Counted from the stretch's first letter, positions 1 through 8,964 are shown. The stretch: DNA of 23,824 nucleotides from an uncultured Eubacteriales bacterium (GCA_900540145.1 UQEW01000031.1:1-23824); one strand, 5' to 3'. The notes: generated from the letters alone by a model not told the origin. Numbers and translations are program-made.

Positions 1-54
1 TCATAACATGTCATTTCATACTTATTGTTCCTGCCTTAACTTAATGACATTGCC

Positions 55-115
55 GCATAGCGGGTGGTTTATTTGCCGCTCATGCTATGCATGATCGGCG
101 GGGCTTATATGCCCC
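55..115. other. Inverted repeats downstream of pyc
   Basis: Two small inverted repeats lie beyond the pyc terminator. GCATAGC at 55-61 pairs with GCTATGC at 84-90, and GGGGC at 100-104 pairs with GCCCC at 111-115 around a 6-base loop. Neither is followed by a T run. They may belong to the 3' end of a transcript from outside the window. No gene is visible in 1-121. Confidence 0.35.
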
Positions 116-121
116 ATAAGT

Positions 122-171
122 AAAAAGGGTGTCTCCCCAACCGTTAAACGGTGGAGAAACACCCTTTTTTT
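122..171 (-). terminator. Bidirectional rho-independent terminator after pyc
   Basis: GGGTGT (127-132) plus CTCC (133-136) pairs with GGAG (153-156) plus ACACCC (159-164), with a two-A bulge, and an inner ACCG/CGGT stem closes the loop. On the plus strand the stem is followed by seven T (165-171), and on the minus strand by five T (complement of 122-126). It lies 8 bases beyond the pyc stop codon, so it should end the typA-mscS-pyc transcript and could also stop opposing transcription. Confidence 0.9.
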
Positions 172-178
172 AACATCA

Positions 179-3100
179 TTATTTCAGCTTAGCCACCATT
201 TCTCCGGCTTTAACCTGCTGTCCTTCAGAAACATAGATTTTTTCCACCGTTCCCTTAGCTGTAGCCAAAATGTTGGTCTGCATCTTCATGGCTTCGATAA
301 TAGCTATAGGCTGTTTCTCTTCTACAGCATCGCCTTCATTGACCAGCACCTTGATTATATTCCCCGGGATATTGGCTCCTACTTCCATAGGGTCGTCCTC
401 GTTGGCATAAAGCACGGAATTATAGGAATGACCCGTTACATCGTTATCCTTGATCTTAATTATCCTGCGGTTTCCGTCAACCTCAAAGACAGCTTCTCTG
501 AAGCCGTCATTGTCCACAGGTCTGACTTCATGAAGCTTAACCATCAGGACTTTTCCTTCTCCCAGCTTGACTTCGCAAGTTTCACCTTCCTGCAGGCTGT
601 GGAAGAATATGTCAGAACCCATGTAACGGAAGTTGCCGTCTTTTCTTATGCTCTTCACATAGTCTTCGAATACCTTCGGGTAGAGAGCATAGCTGATGAC
701 CTCTCTGTCGGTTCCCTCAAGTTCAAGCTCATCCTGAAGGTGTTTTCTGATAGCTTCAAAGTCTTCCGGCGGAAGCAGTTCGCCAGGTCTGCAGGTAATA
801 GGCTCCTTATCCTTGAGCACCAATTTCTGAAGCTTTTCAGGGAATCCGCCGTAAGGCTGACCCATCATGCCTTCAAAGTAAGATACTATGGAATCAGGGA
901 AATCTATTCCTTCAGCTTTTTCATAGATATTTTCAGGAGTCAGGCCATTCTGTACCATGAATATAGCCATGTCGCCGACAGCTTTTGATGAAGGAGTTAC
1001 CTTGATAATATCTCCCAGCATCTCGTTTACGGTCTTATACATGTCTTTAACCTCTTCAAACTTGTGGCCTAGACCAAAGCTTTCTACCTGAGGTTTCAGA
1101 TTGGAGTACTGACCTCCAGGAATTTCATACTTGTAAATTTCCGCCGTTGAAGTGGTCAGCTCAGACTCAAAGCCTGCATAAACCGGCCTTACATCTCTCC
1201 AGTATTCGGAAATTTTCTGAATCTTATCAGGATCTATGCCTGTGTCTCTATCAGAGTTTTGAAGGGCTGCTACAACTGAGTTGAGGGCCGGCTGAGAAGT
1301 CAGTCCGCTCATGGAGTTGAAGGCAGCGTCCACAATATCTACGCCTGCCTGGGCTGCCATCAGTATGGTGGCAACGCCGTTGCCGGACGTATCGTGAGTG
1401 TGAAGGTGGATAGGAATTCCGATTTCCTGTTTCAGCGTAGAGATAAGCTTTTGAGCTGCCATCGGCTTGAGCAATCCTGACATATCTTTAATTCCCAGGA
1501 TATGCGAACCTCTTCTCTCCAGCTCTTTGGCCATGTCTACATAATACTTCAGATTATATTTCGTTCTCGATTCATCGAGGATATCGCCGGTGTAACAGAT
1601 GCATGCTTCCGCAATCTTGCCTTGATTGAGAGTTTCATCGAGGGCTACGGTCATGCCTTCTATCCAGTTGAGGGAGTCGAATATCCTAAATACGTCTATA
1701 CCGCCTTTAGCCGACTCCTTGACAAACTGACGGATCACATTGTCAGGATAGTTCTTATAACCTACGGCATTGGCGCCTCTTATGAGCATTTGGAAAAGAA
1801 TGTTAGGCATTTTAGCTCTTAAAGTATCCAGTCTTTCCCATGGAGACTCCTTCAAGAAACGATATGCCGTGTCAAAAGTAGCTCCGCCCCACATTTCTAC
1901 GGAGAACAAATCTTTTCCGTAAACAGCTACAGCAGGAGCAATCTTTTCCATATCTACGGTTCTCACACGAGTAGCCATCAGTGACTGCTGAGCGTCACGC
2001 ATGGTAGTATCGGTTATGAGCAATTTTTTCTGGTCCTTAACCCAATCAGCTACTGCTTCAGGGCCTTTCTCGTCCAGAAGCTGCTTGGTTCCGCTGAGAG
2101 CGTTAATCTCTTCTTGCTTAAATTTAGGGAATACAGGCACATCAAAGGACGGCTTTTTGCCTCTGGTTTCATTGACAAACTTATTGCCCAGGAACTCGAT
2201 AACTTTAAGCTCCTTATCCTGCACCTTAGTTATATTCAAAAGTTCAGGCGTATTAGCGATAAATCCCGTGTCGCACATGCCTTTCTTAAATGTTTCGTGA
2301 TTGAGCACGTTAAATAAGAAAGCGATGTTGGTTTTTACTCCCTTAATAGTGGTTTCAGAAAGTGCTCTTATGGCCTTTCTTCTGGCATCTTCAAAAGTTC
2401 TGCTGAATGCAGTGACTTTAACCAGCAAGCTGTCGTAGAAAGGTGTAATCTCAGAGCCTTCAAATCCATTGCCGCCGTCAAGACGGATACCAAAGCCTGC
2501 AGGGCTGTGGTAGTTTTCTATCACGCCTGTATCAGGCATGAAATCGTTTACAGGATCTTCGGTAGTGATTCTGCACTGAATAGCATGACCTGTAACTTTA
2601 ATGGATTCCTGATTCGGAATGGCAATTTCAGGTGAATCCAAGCTGTAACCTTCAGCGATAAGGATCTGATCCTGAACTATGTCAATTCCTGTAACGATTT
2701 CCGAAACTGTATGTTCCACCTGAATTCTAGGATTCATTTCAATAAAGTAATGATTTCCATGTTTATCTACCAAGAACTCTACTGTTCCTGCGCTTCTGTA
2801 ATTAACGGCACGCGCTATTTTGAGAGCATCCTGGCATATAGCTTCTCTTTGTTCATCTGTCAGGCAAAGCGCCGGAGTAAACTCAATTACTTTCTGATGT
2901 CTTCTCTGAATTGAGCAGTCTCTTTCATATAAATGAACTATGTTGCCGTACTTGTCGCCTAATATCTGAACTTCTATGTGTTTCGGGTTTTCAAGATATT
3001 TTTCGATGAAAATATCATCAATGCCGAAAGCCTTTTCAGCTTCGCTTCTGGCGCTTCTGAACTGAGGAAGAAGTTCTTCTTCGTTATGTACGATTCTCAT

Positions 3101-3619
3101 TCCTCTTCCGCCGCCGCCTGCTGCCGCTTTCAGCATAACAGGATACCCGCACTTCGCGGCAAACTCAACAGCCTCTTCTTCAGAGGCTATAGCCTTTTCA
3201 ACACCCGGTATGGTAGGAACTCCTACTGAATTAGCAACAATTTTAGATTTTATCTTATCTCCCAATCTGTCCATCATTACATGAGTAGGTCCGATGAACT
3301 CAATGCCTGCCTTTTCACAGGATTCAGCAAATTCCACGTTTTCAGCTAAAAATCCGTATCCCGGATGGATAGCATCTACGCCTTTCGCCTTTGCCAGTGA
3401 AATAATTTCATCAATGCCCAGATATGCACCTACAGGAGTCTTTCCTTTTCCTATCTGATATGCTTCATCTGCCTTGGTTCTAAACAGAGCGTTTTTATCT
3501 TCTTCAGAATAAACAGCCACAGTCCTGATACCCAGCTCACGGCATGCCCTGAATACCCTTATGGCAATTTCTCCTCTGTTAGCAACCAATACTCTTTTGA
3601 ATTTTTTAATTTCTCCCAT
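179..3619 (-). CDS. pyc: Pyruvate carboxylase
   Basis: Biotin-dependent cytoplasmic enzyme that carboxylates pyruvate to oxaloacetate with ATP and bicarbonate, the main anaplerotic step. The 1146-residue chain has the usual single-chain order and length. The N-terminal biotin carboxylase domain opens with VLVANRGEIA and carries the glycine-rich ATP-grasp loop AAAGGGGRGM. The carboxyltransferase domain begins near residue 535 with TDTTMRDAQQS and carries the metal-binding HLHTHD motif. The PYC/OADA conserved domain follows, then a C-terminal biotinyl domain with EAMKMQ, whose K1112 is the expected biotinylated lysine. The ATG at 3617-3619 follows an AGGGAG ribosome binding site. The gene starts 20 bases after the mscS-family stop, so the two are almost certainly co-transcribed. 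A terminator follows directly. All expected domains are present. Confidence 0.97.
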   Translation of the reverse strand: MGEIKKFKRVLVANRGEIAIRVFRACRELGIRTVAVYSEEDKNALFRTKADEAYQIGKGKTPVGAYLGIDEIISLAKAKGVDAIHPGYGFLAENVEFAESCEKAGIEFIGPTHVMMDRLGDKIKSKIVANSVGVPTIPGVEKAIASEEEAVEFAAKCGYPVMLKAAAGGGGRGMRIVHNEEELLPQFRSARSEAEKAFGIDDIFIEKYLENPKHIEVQILGDKYGNIVHLYERDCSIQRRHQKVIEFTPALCLTDEQREAICQDALKIARAVNYRSAGTVEFLVDKHGNHYFIEMNPRIQVEHTVSEIVTGIDIVQDQILIAEGYSLDSPEIAIPNQESIKVTGHAIQCRITTEDPVNDFMPDTGVIENYHSPAGFGIRLDGGNGFEGSEITPFYDSLLVKVTAFSRTFEDARRKAIRALSETTIKGVKTNIAFLFNVLNHETFKKGMCDTGFIANTPELLNITKVQDKELKVIEFLGNKFVNETRGKKPSFDVPVFPKFKQEEINALSGTKQLLDEKGPEAVADWVKDQKKLLITDTTMRDAQQSLMATRVRTVDMEKIAPAVAVYGKDLFSVEMWGGATFDTAYRFLKESPWERLDTLRAKMPNILFQMLIRGANAVGYKNYPDNVIRQFVKESAKGGIDVFRIFDSLNWIEGMTVALDETLNQGKIAEACICYTGDILDESRTKYNLKYYVDMAKELERRGSHILGIKDMSGLLKPMAAQKLISTLKQEIGIPIHLHTHDTSGNGVATILMAAQAGVDIVDAAFNSMSGLTSQPALNSVVAALQNSDRDTGIDPDKIQKISEYWRDVRPVYAGFESELTTSTAEIYKYEIPGGQYSNLKPQVESFGLGHKFEEVKDMYKTVNEMLGDIIKVTPSSKAVGDMAIFMVQNGLTPENIYEKAEGIDFPDSIVSYFEGMMGQPYGGFPEKLQKLVLKDKEPITCRPGELLPPEDFEAIRKHLQDELELEGTDREVISYALYPKVFEDYVKSIRKDGNFRYMGSDIFFHSLQEGETCEVKLGEGKVLMVKLHEVRPVDNDGFREAVFEVDGNRRIIKIKDNDVTGHSYNSVLYANEDDPMEVGANIPGNIIKVLVNEGDAVEEKQPIAIIEAMKMQTNILATAKGTVEKIYVSEGQQVKAGEMVAKLK

Positions 3620-3639
3620 TCTTTACTCTCCCTAAAAAA

Positions 3640-4431
3640 TTACTTTATCACGCGTACGTCCATCTGCGGATATGGTATTGTTATATTTGCTTCATCAAAC
3701 GATAGTTTTACCTGCTCTTCCAGATAATACTTGACATCGTAGTATACAGAAGTTTCGCACCAGACTTTCAAATCAAGCACTATTGCGCTTTCTCCATGGT
3801 CTGATACGCCGCACACAGGAGGCGGTTCTTTCATAACGTTTGGACATGAGTTCGCGACTGCAAGCAGGACGTCTTTTGCCTTCGCGATGTCCGAATCATA
3901 GCTTATTCCGAAAACGCAATCAACTCTTCTTAGATTTTCCTGAGAATAATTGACGATCACGGAGGTTGTTATGGTACCATTTGGGACTGTTATCACCTTG
4001 TTGTCAAAGGTTTTCAGCGTTGTGACCAAGAGATCTATGCTGTCCACCATCCCATTAGTTCCAGCTACATCTATAACATCACCTTTTTTAAAAGGCTTGT
4101 TAGCTAAAATTATTATTCCCCCGGCAATGTTGCCCAGGCTGTCTTTTAAAGCGAGAGCCACAGCCGCTCCTCCAGCGCCGAGGACGGTCACCAGCGGTGC
4201 AGTAGGCACTCTCAGATATCCTAATAATACCACAATAAGGATGACTCCAAGCGCGGCTTTTACCACATTCAGCACAAATTTGTACATGGCTCCGTCTAAA
4301 GTAGTCTTGGTCAACGCTTTTTTTATGACTTTAAGAATCAACTTTATCAAGAGCAATCCTACAACAACAATAAGTAAAGTTCCAATAGCCAGCTCGATAT
4401 ACTGACCTGCTTTTCCCTCTATACCAAACAT
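3640..4431 (-). CDS. MscS-family small-conductance mechanosensitive channel
   Basis: A 263-residue membrane protein of the MscS family, which forms homoheptameric channels that release solutes when membrane tension rises under osmotic downshock. There is an N-terminal hydrophobic helix at about residues 10-32 and a second at about 52-72. The pore-lining third helix follows, rich in Gly and Ala (LGAGGAAVALALKDSLGN), as in the family. The soluble beta domain contains PFKKGDVI and VPNGTI, both characteristic. The length matches the short, three-helix type. The ATG at 4429-4431 is preceded by AAGGAG at good spacing. It lies 48 bases downstream of typA and 20 bases upstream of pyc, in the same direction, suggesting one operon. 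It could be called YkuT/MscS-like; the exact paralogue cannot be set. Confidence 0.93.
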   Translation of the reverse strand: MFGIEGKAGQYIELAIGTLLIVVVGLLLIKLILKVIKKALTKTTLDGAMYKFVLNVVKAALGVILIVVLLGYLRVPTAPLVTVLGAGGAAVALALKDSLGNIAGGIIILANKPFKKGDVIDVAGTNGMVDSIDLLVTTLKTFDNKVITVPNGTITTSVIVNYSQENLRRVDCVFGISYDSDIAKAKDVLLAVANSCPNVMKEPPPVCGVSDHGESAIVLDLKVWCETSVYYDVKYYLEEQVKLSFDEANITIPYPQMDVRVIK

Positions 4432-4479
4432 TCTGTCTCCTTACCATTGATATATGGGCTATATATCCAAAAGCTAAAT

Positions 4480-6360
4480 CTATTCATATACTCTGCCGCT
4501 TCTTCGTCTTTCCAGTTCATGCAGGAGTTTCTTGCGAAGCCTTATATCATCAGGAGTTATTTCCACCAGTTCATCATCGTTGATAAATTCCAAAGCTTCC
4601 TCAAGAGTAAATACTCTGGCCGGAGAAAGTTTAATCGCCTCGTCTGAACCTGCAGCTCGCATGTTGCTCACACGCTTTGCTTTGCATGGATTTACTACCA
4701 TGTCGTCGCTTCTGGAATTCATTCCGACTATCATGCCTTCGTAAACTTTTGTGCCCGGCTCCACAAACATCTGAACTCTTTCTCCTATGTTGAACAGAGC
4801 ATAAGGAGTGCATTCTCCCTCTTCCTGCGCAATAGCCACGCCATTAGTTCTCTGTGGAATTTCTCCCTTATAATCATCGAAAGAATCGAACCTTCTAACC
4901 ATGGTTCCTTCTCCATGAGTATCGTTGATAAACTCGCTTCTATATCCTAAAAGCCCTCTGGTCGGCACCAAATATTCAAGCCTGGAATACCCGTTTTCTG
5001 CTGCCATCTGTGTCATCATGCCTTTTCTGATATTCAGCTTATTGATGACAGTGCCCGCATATTCATCGGGAACGGTTATAACTACCTCTTCTATAGGCTC
5101 CAGCAGCTGTCCGTGATCGCCTTTTCTCATTATAACCTCAGGCTTGGAAACTGCCAATTCATATCCCTCTCTCCTCATGTTCTCGATGAGAATAGAAAGA
5201 TGCAGCTCTCCTCTTCCCGATACCTTGAAGCAATCGGTTGAGTCAGTTTCCTCTACCAGAAGTCCCACGTTGACCTCTAACTCTTTTGCCAGTCGCTCTC
5301 TTATGTGCCTGCTGGTTACGAATTTGCCCGACTTTCCTGCAAACGGCGACTTGTTGACCATAAAGTTCATGCTCAAAGTAGGCTCTTCTATATGGATCAT
5401 CTCCATAGCTTCAGGATTCTGCGGATCACAGATAGTTTCTCCAATGGAGATGTCCGCTATACCTGACACTACCACAATGTCTCCGCACTCTGCCTCAGCT
5501 ACGGCAGAACGCTTGAGACCTCTATATACAAAAACTTGATTTATCTTTCTCTGTACTATTGAGCCGTCAGCCTTGCAAACTGCCACAGTCTGGCCTTCTT
5601 TGATGGTTCCTCTCGTAACACGTCCGATGCCCAGTCTGCCTATATAATCGTCATAAGCCAAGGTTGAAACCTGAAATTGCAGCGGCTCATCTCTGAAATC
5701 CGGATAAGGCTGGCAATGTTCTGTTATCGTTTCAAATAGAGGAGTAAGGTCTAAGCCTCCGTATCCGCCGGGACTTTTCTTAATCTTCTCATCGCCTTCG
5801 CCGATCGTCATGCCCTCTATGTCTTTAGGGTCACGCACAGCTATGCCCTGTCTGGCGATTCCGTAAAGTATAGGGAAATCAAGCTGCTGGTCGTTGGCGT
5901 CCAAATCCATAAACAGCTCATATACCTCATCCACTACTTCGTCCACTCTGGCGTCTTTTTTATCCAATTTGTTGATAAACAGAATAGGGTTTATTCCCTG
6001 TTCCAAAGATTTTTTCAGCACGAATCTGGTCTGCGGCATAGGTCCTTCGCTGGAATCTACCAGCAAAATTACCGTATCCACGGTCTTCATAATTCTTTCC
6101 ACTTCTGAAGAAAAATCGGCATGTCCAGGAGTGTCTACTATATTAATCTTGACATCTCCGTGCATTACTGAACAGTTCTTGGAATATATGGTTATTCCTC
6201 TTTCTCTTTCTATATCATCGCTGTCCATAACGCAGTCGACTACTTCTTCGTTGGCTCTGAAAACACCGCTCTGATTTAAAAAAGCGTCAACCAATGTGGA
6301 CTTGCCCGCGTCTACATGGGCTATCACAGCGATGTTTATAATCTTCTGCTTTTGGTCCAT
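4480..6360 (-). CDS. typA: Translational GTPase TypA/BipA
   Basis: Ribosome-associated GTPase of the elongation-factor family, involved in ribosome assembly and stress or low-temperature growth. The 626 residues start with the P-loop AHVDAGKST (about 14-22), followed by switch I with ERGITI, DTPGHADF (G3) and NKLDKKDA (G4). Domain II, the EF-G-like domains and the TypA C-terminal domain follow, the last including PTRGLLGYRSEF and TNGVAIAQEEGE. It is slightly longer than the usual 605-615 residues because of a charged C-terminal tail (LRKKLLHELERRRSGR). The ATG at 6358-6360 follows AGAAGG about 11 bases upstream. A sigma-A-like promoter sits 53 bases upstream at 6413-6441. It is the first gene of the probable typA-mscS-pyc operon. 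Confidence 0.97.
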   Translation of the reverse strand: MDQKQKIINIAVIAHVDAGKSTLVDAFLNQSGVFRANEEVVDCVMDSDDIERERGITIYSKNCSVMHGDVKINIVDTPGHADFSSEVERIMKTVDTVILLVDSSEGPMPQTRFVLKKSLEQGINPILFINKLDKKDARVDEVVDEVYELFMDLDANDQQLDFPILYGIARQGIAVRDPKDIEGMTIGEGDEKIKKSPGGYGGLDLTPLFETITEHCQPYPDFRDEPLQFQVSTLAYDDYIGRLGIGRVTRGTIKEGQTVAVCKADGSIVQRKINQVFVYRGLKRSAVAEAECGDIVVVSGIADISIGETICDPQNPEAMEMIHIEEPTLSMNFMVNKSPFAGKSGKFVTSRHIRERLAKELEVNVGLLVEETDSTDCFKVSGRGELHLSILIENMRREGYELAVSKPEVIMRKGDHGQLLEPIEEVVITVPDEYAGTVINKLNIRKGMMTQMAAENGYSRLEYLVPTRGLLGYRSEFINDTHGEGTMVRRFDSFDDYKGEIPQRTNGVAIAQEEGECTPYALFNIGERVQMFVEPGTKVYEGMIVGMNSRSDDMVVNPCKAKRVSNMRAAGSDEAIKLSPARVFTLEEALEFINDDELVEITPDDIRLRKKLLHELERRRSGRVYE

Positions 6361-6412
6361 TTATATTAAGCCTTCTTTCTAAATAAGAATAACAAAATCA
6401 CATAATTGATTT

Positions 6413-6441
6413 ATTTTATCACAGTAAAGGAAAAAATTCAA
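6413..6441 (-). promoter_or_regulatory. Putative sigma-A promoter of typA
   Basis: On the minus strand the sequence reads TTGAAT, 17 bases, TAAAAT, which is close to the TTGACA/TATAAT consensus with ideal spacing. It points at the typA start at 6360 and would give a short leader of about 45 bases. It is the best match in the gap. Confidence 0.65.
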
Positions 6442-6453
6442 TCTATGCGCTTG

Positions 6454-6472
6454 TGATTTTTATGAAAAATCA
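6454..6472. promoter_or_regulatory. Perfect inverted repeat just upstream of the typA promoter
   Basis: TGATTTTT and AAAAATCA flank a 3-base centre and form a perfect 8-bp palindrome ending 13 bases upstream of the typA -35 box. The position suits a regulator site or an AT-rich UP-like element. No matching regulator is visible in the window. Confidence 0.35.
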
Positions 6473-6582
6473 GATTTAAAAAATGCAGGCCATATTTACA
6501 AAAATGCGGACCAACCTGCGACGAAATATCTAAACAGCAAGGGCCCTGATGCCCGACCATTGATACTTATACGGGAAAACCA

Positions 6583-6597
6583 TGATACAAAGTATCA
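6583..6597. promoter_or_regulatory. Operator-like palindrome TGATAC-AAA-GTATCA
   Basis: A perfect 6-bp inverted repeat with a 3-base centre, followed by a -10-like TATAAA at 6606-6611 on the plus strand. It could regulate a plus-strand transcript through the hairpin-rich segment at 6621-6782. There is no direct evidence of binding. Confidence 0.3.
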
Positions 6598-6605
6598 CAT
6601 TTTTC

Positions 6606-6732
6606 TATAAAAGTATTACGCAGCTTGCCGCTGCGCTGTTGATAAAAGCCGAGACCCGGCTCGGAAAGCCGTAACCCGGACAAAGCTACGGTTCTGAGGA
6701 GACTGCAGCTCTGACAAAGCTATGAGATAAGC
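6606..6732 (+). ncRNA. Candidate structured small RNA (unassigned)
   Basis: This stretch has no open reading frame of note but several hairpins in series: GCAGC/GCTGC (6620-6634), CCGAG/CTCGG around ACCCGG (6649-6664), and CCGTA/TACGG (6669-6691). A motif of the form GA(C/T)AAAGC(C/T) recurs near 6641, 6679, 6712 and, shortened, 6725. A strong plus-strand terminator follows at 6733-6783, yet no protein gene on the plus strand could use it. A TATAAA box and a palindrome lie at the 5' side. I do not recognise a known riboswitch or 6S-like RNA class, so this is inference from structure and context only. Confidence 0.35.
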
Positions 6733-6783
6733 AAACGTCCCCTTTCAGTAAGCGATAAACGCTTCGAAAAGGGACGTTTTTCT
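6733..6783 (+). terminator. Rho-independent terminator, best oriented to plus strand
   Basis: AAACGTCCC near 6733-6741 pairs with GGGACGTTT at 6771-6779, extended by CTTTC with GAAAA (one mismatch), and an inner AAGCG/CGCTT stem closes the loop. A T run (6777-6781, then CT) follows on the plus strand, while the minus-strand 3' flank is only TTTGC. It therefore best terminates a plus-strand transcript, although it may also stop transcription coming from the minus-strand gene at 6887-7300. Confidence 0.75.
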
Positions 6784-6886
6784 ATGTGGTTTAAGTGAGT
6801 CGGACGCTTCTTATGAAGCTAATGAACATTGAAGTTTAGCAAGCCGCATCGTCAGCAGTCCGTATCAACGTCAAGCCACATCGGCA

Positions 6887-7300
6887 TCAGTCGACATAAG
6901 CAACATGGATTTTAGGGTTCTTTTCAACAGCCAGCGCAATGACTTTTTCTGCTTCAGGAATAGGAAAAACTAAGCGCTTGGACATGATATCTTTCATCAT
7001 ATGCAACGCATATTTTCTCCCGTCAGGAGACAGTTCCTTGTGTATTTCTCGAATTTCCTCGAAACTCCACAAATCCACTCTTTTAAACAATACCATGTCA
7101 TAAGTTACTTCTATTCCTCTTTCCGTCACCGCCGTTTTTTTGTTCAATACCATAGCGGCTAAAATAAACACACCGACTACTATCGCATATATTGATTGGA
7201 AATATACGCCGGCAACAAGGCAAAGCACCCCTAAAGCCATAGCAACTACTTTTGTAGACTTTCGTATAATTTTTACATCAATAGGAATATATTCTCGCAT
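6887..7300 (-). CDS. Small membrane protein, two N-terminal helices and soluble domain
   Basis: A 137-residue protein of unknown function. Two hydrophobic helices at about residues 18-34 and 36-52 (VVAMALGVLCLVAGVYF, then YAIVVGVFILAAMVL) are followed by a soluble part of about 85 residues. That part begins TAVTERGIEVTYDMVLF and has a beta-rich opening and a C-terminal helix (EAEKVIALAVEKN), a layout seen in bacterial PH-like (YcxB/bPH) membrane proteins. That family assignment is only a suggestion. The ATG at 7298-7300 has an AAGG 12 bases upstream, which is rather far. It starts 19 bases after the nhaC-family stop, so it is probably the last gene of that transcript. Confidence 0.75.
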   Translation of the reverse strand: MREYIPIDVKIIRKSTKVVAMALGVLCLVAGVYFQSIYAIVVGVFILAAMVLNKKTAVTERGIEVTYDMVLFKRVDLWSFEEIREIHKELSPDGRKYALHMMKDIMSKRLVFPIPEAEKVIALAVEKNPKIHVAYVD

Positions 7301-7319
7301 ATCATCAAACAGCCTTACT

Positions 7320-8801
7320 TTACTGTTTTTTTCCTGCTTCTTTAGCAGCTTTCAGCTCAGCTTTCTTTTTAGCTTTAGCAGCTTTCAGCTCAGCTCCTGT
7401 AAGTCCGTCATATTCCTTGTATTTTATGCCTATGCCTAAATATGTAATTACTATAGCATAGATTGGATTGATGATGTTCATAAAAGCAAACGGCATGAAA
7501 TCCCAGTTGGAAACTCCCAGAGTAGCAGCCTGATAAGCTCCGCAGCCGTTCCATGGTATCATCGGAGACCACAAAGTAGCGCCGTCTTCCGTAGTTCTGG
7601 ACAGGAAGCTTCTGCTGAGGCCTCTTTTATCAAACTCTTTAGCATAAAGTCTGCTAGGCACCATGATAGCCAAGTACTGGTCAGTAAGAATAATATCACA
7701 TACAATACCGGTAACTATAGTTGCAGCTACTAAACCGCCAACACGTTTGATACGCTTTACAAATCCGCCCATCAAAGTTTCAGCGAAACCGCATTTCTCC
7801 AGGATTCCTCCATATGCCAAGGCAAACATAATCAGGGAAATCGTCCACATCATGGAGTCAATACCGCCTCTGTTCAACAGTGAATCGGTAACCTCGCTGC
7901 CTGTATCCGCAGCAAATCCCGTCTGCAGTCCGATCATCACATCTGCCAAAGGAGCGTCTTGAGCGAAGATGGCAATAACTACACCAAACGCAGCTGCAAG
8001 CAACAACGATGGGATTGCAGGAATTCTCTTCCAAGCTGCGAAAAGGATAACCAGTACAGGGCAAACTATCCAAGGTGAAATGTAGAAATTATCAAGAATG
8101 GTCTGCTGAATATCAGTAGCCAAATGGATATCGTAACCCTGTTCATCGATAATTATAAATCCTAAAACTAAATAAATCAAAAGAGCTAAGCAAAAACTTG
8201 GTATAGTTGTGGTCATCATAGCTCTTACATGGTCATAAAGCGGTGTCCTGGCCGCTGCAGCCGCCACGTTAGTACTATCTGACATAGGTGACAATTTATC
8301 ACCCATATAGGCTCCGGATATTACCATGCCTGCTGCAATCGGAGCGTCTATTCCAAGACCCATAGCAACGCCCATAAGTGCAACTCCTACAGTTCCGGAA
8401 GCCGTCCATGAGGAACCGGTAGCAAGTCCTACAATGCCGCAAAGCAACGCTCCTACAAACAGGAACACGCTTGGTGCGATAAGGTCGAGACCGTAATACA
8501 CCATCGCAGGCATGGTACCTGACCATATCCACGAAGCGATAAGCATACCTACACACATGATTATCACAAGGGCTTCAATAGCACTCTTGATACTATCCAA
8601 TGCACCCGTAAGTATGGTCTCCCAGCTGTTTCCGCATGCAGCTGCAACAATGGCAGTTACAATACACGATAATACCAGCGGTATATGTGGGTCTGCGCCC
8701 CATACCAATGTGCCTATAACCATAGTTACAAGCAATACCACAATTGGCAGTAAAGCTTCCCACACTTTCGGCCTTCTCGGTTGTCTTGCGGTTTTTTCCA
8801 T
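7320..8801 (-). CDS. nhaC: Na+/H+ antiporter NhaC family transporter
   Basis: Polytopic membrane transporter of the NhaC family, whose members exchange Na+ for H+ or couple these ions to carboxylate or amino acid transport (MleN, for example, is a malate/lactate antiporter). Using the ATG at 8799-8801 gives 493 residues. That start has AGGAGGT nine bases upstream; an upstream in-frame TTG at 8822 would place the ribosome site inside the gene and is rejected. The signature GAYMGDKLSPMSDSTNVAA and about 11-12 hydrophobic segments are present. The last 25 residues are a Lys/Ala tail built from an 11-codon tandem duplication. It lies 163 bases after an aminotransferase gene and 19 bases before a small membrane protein gene. 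The substrate is uncertain. Confidence 0.9.
   Translation of the reverse strand: MEKTARQPRRPKVWEALLPIVVLLVTMVIGTLVWGADPHIPLVLSCIVTAIVAAACGNSWETILTGALDSIKSAIEALVIIMCVGMLIASWIWSGTMPAMVYYGLDLIAPSVFLFVGALLCGIVGLATGSSWTASGTVGVALMGVAMGLGIDAPIAAGMVISGAYMGDKLSPMSDSTNVAAAAARTPLYDHVRAMMTTTIPSFCLALLIYLVLGFIIIDEQGYDIHLATDIQQTILDNFYISPWIVCPVLVILFAAWKRIPAIPSLLLAAAFGVVIAIFAQDAPLADVMIGLQTGFAADTGSEVTDSLLNRGGIDSMMWTISLIMFALAYGGILEKCGFAETLMGGFVKRIKRVGGLVAATIVTGIVCDIILTDQYLAIMVPSRLYAKEFDKRGLSRSFLSRTTEDGATLWSPMIPWNGCGAYQAATLGVSNWDFMPFAFMNIINPIYAIVITYLGIGIKYKEYDGLTGAELKAAKAKKKAELKAAKEAGKKQ
7341..7395 (-). repeat. 33-bp period tandem duplication in the nhaC tail
   Basis: A 22-base sequence at 7341-7362 is repeated exactly at 7374-7395, a period of 33 bases or 11 codons, so the frame is kept. 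It encodes AELKAAK twice in the positively charged cytoplasmic C-terminus. Such a repeat can expand or contract by slippage. Confidence 0.85.
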
Positions 8802-8964
8802 AATGTCTTCACCTCCTGGCAATAATAAAAGTAAAATAATTTCTGTCTATATTGGCGTCCGCATAACAGTAAATCAGTTCATAAACCACATTAAATGAGT
8901 CCAATTTCTGTTTCGTCCGAATATAGCCCTTTACCATTTCGGCTTTTTTAAAGACTAATCTGTT

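Noticed and set aside
428..988. 186-codon open frame on the plus strand inside pyc
   Set aside because: It lies fully antisense to a clearly conserved part of pyruvate carboxylase, has no ribosome site or recognisable motif, and such shadows are common opposite codon-biased genes.
8802..8822. Upstream TTG start for the NhaC gene
   Set aside because: It would place the AGGAGGT ribosome site inside the coding region, and the ATG at 8801 is correctly spaced from it.
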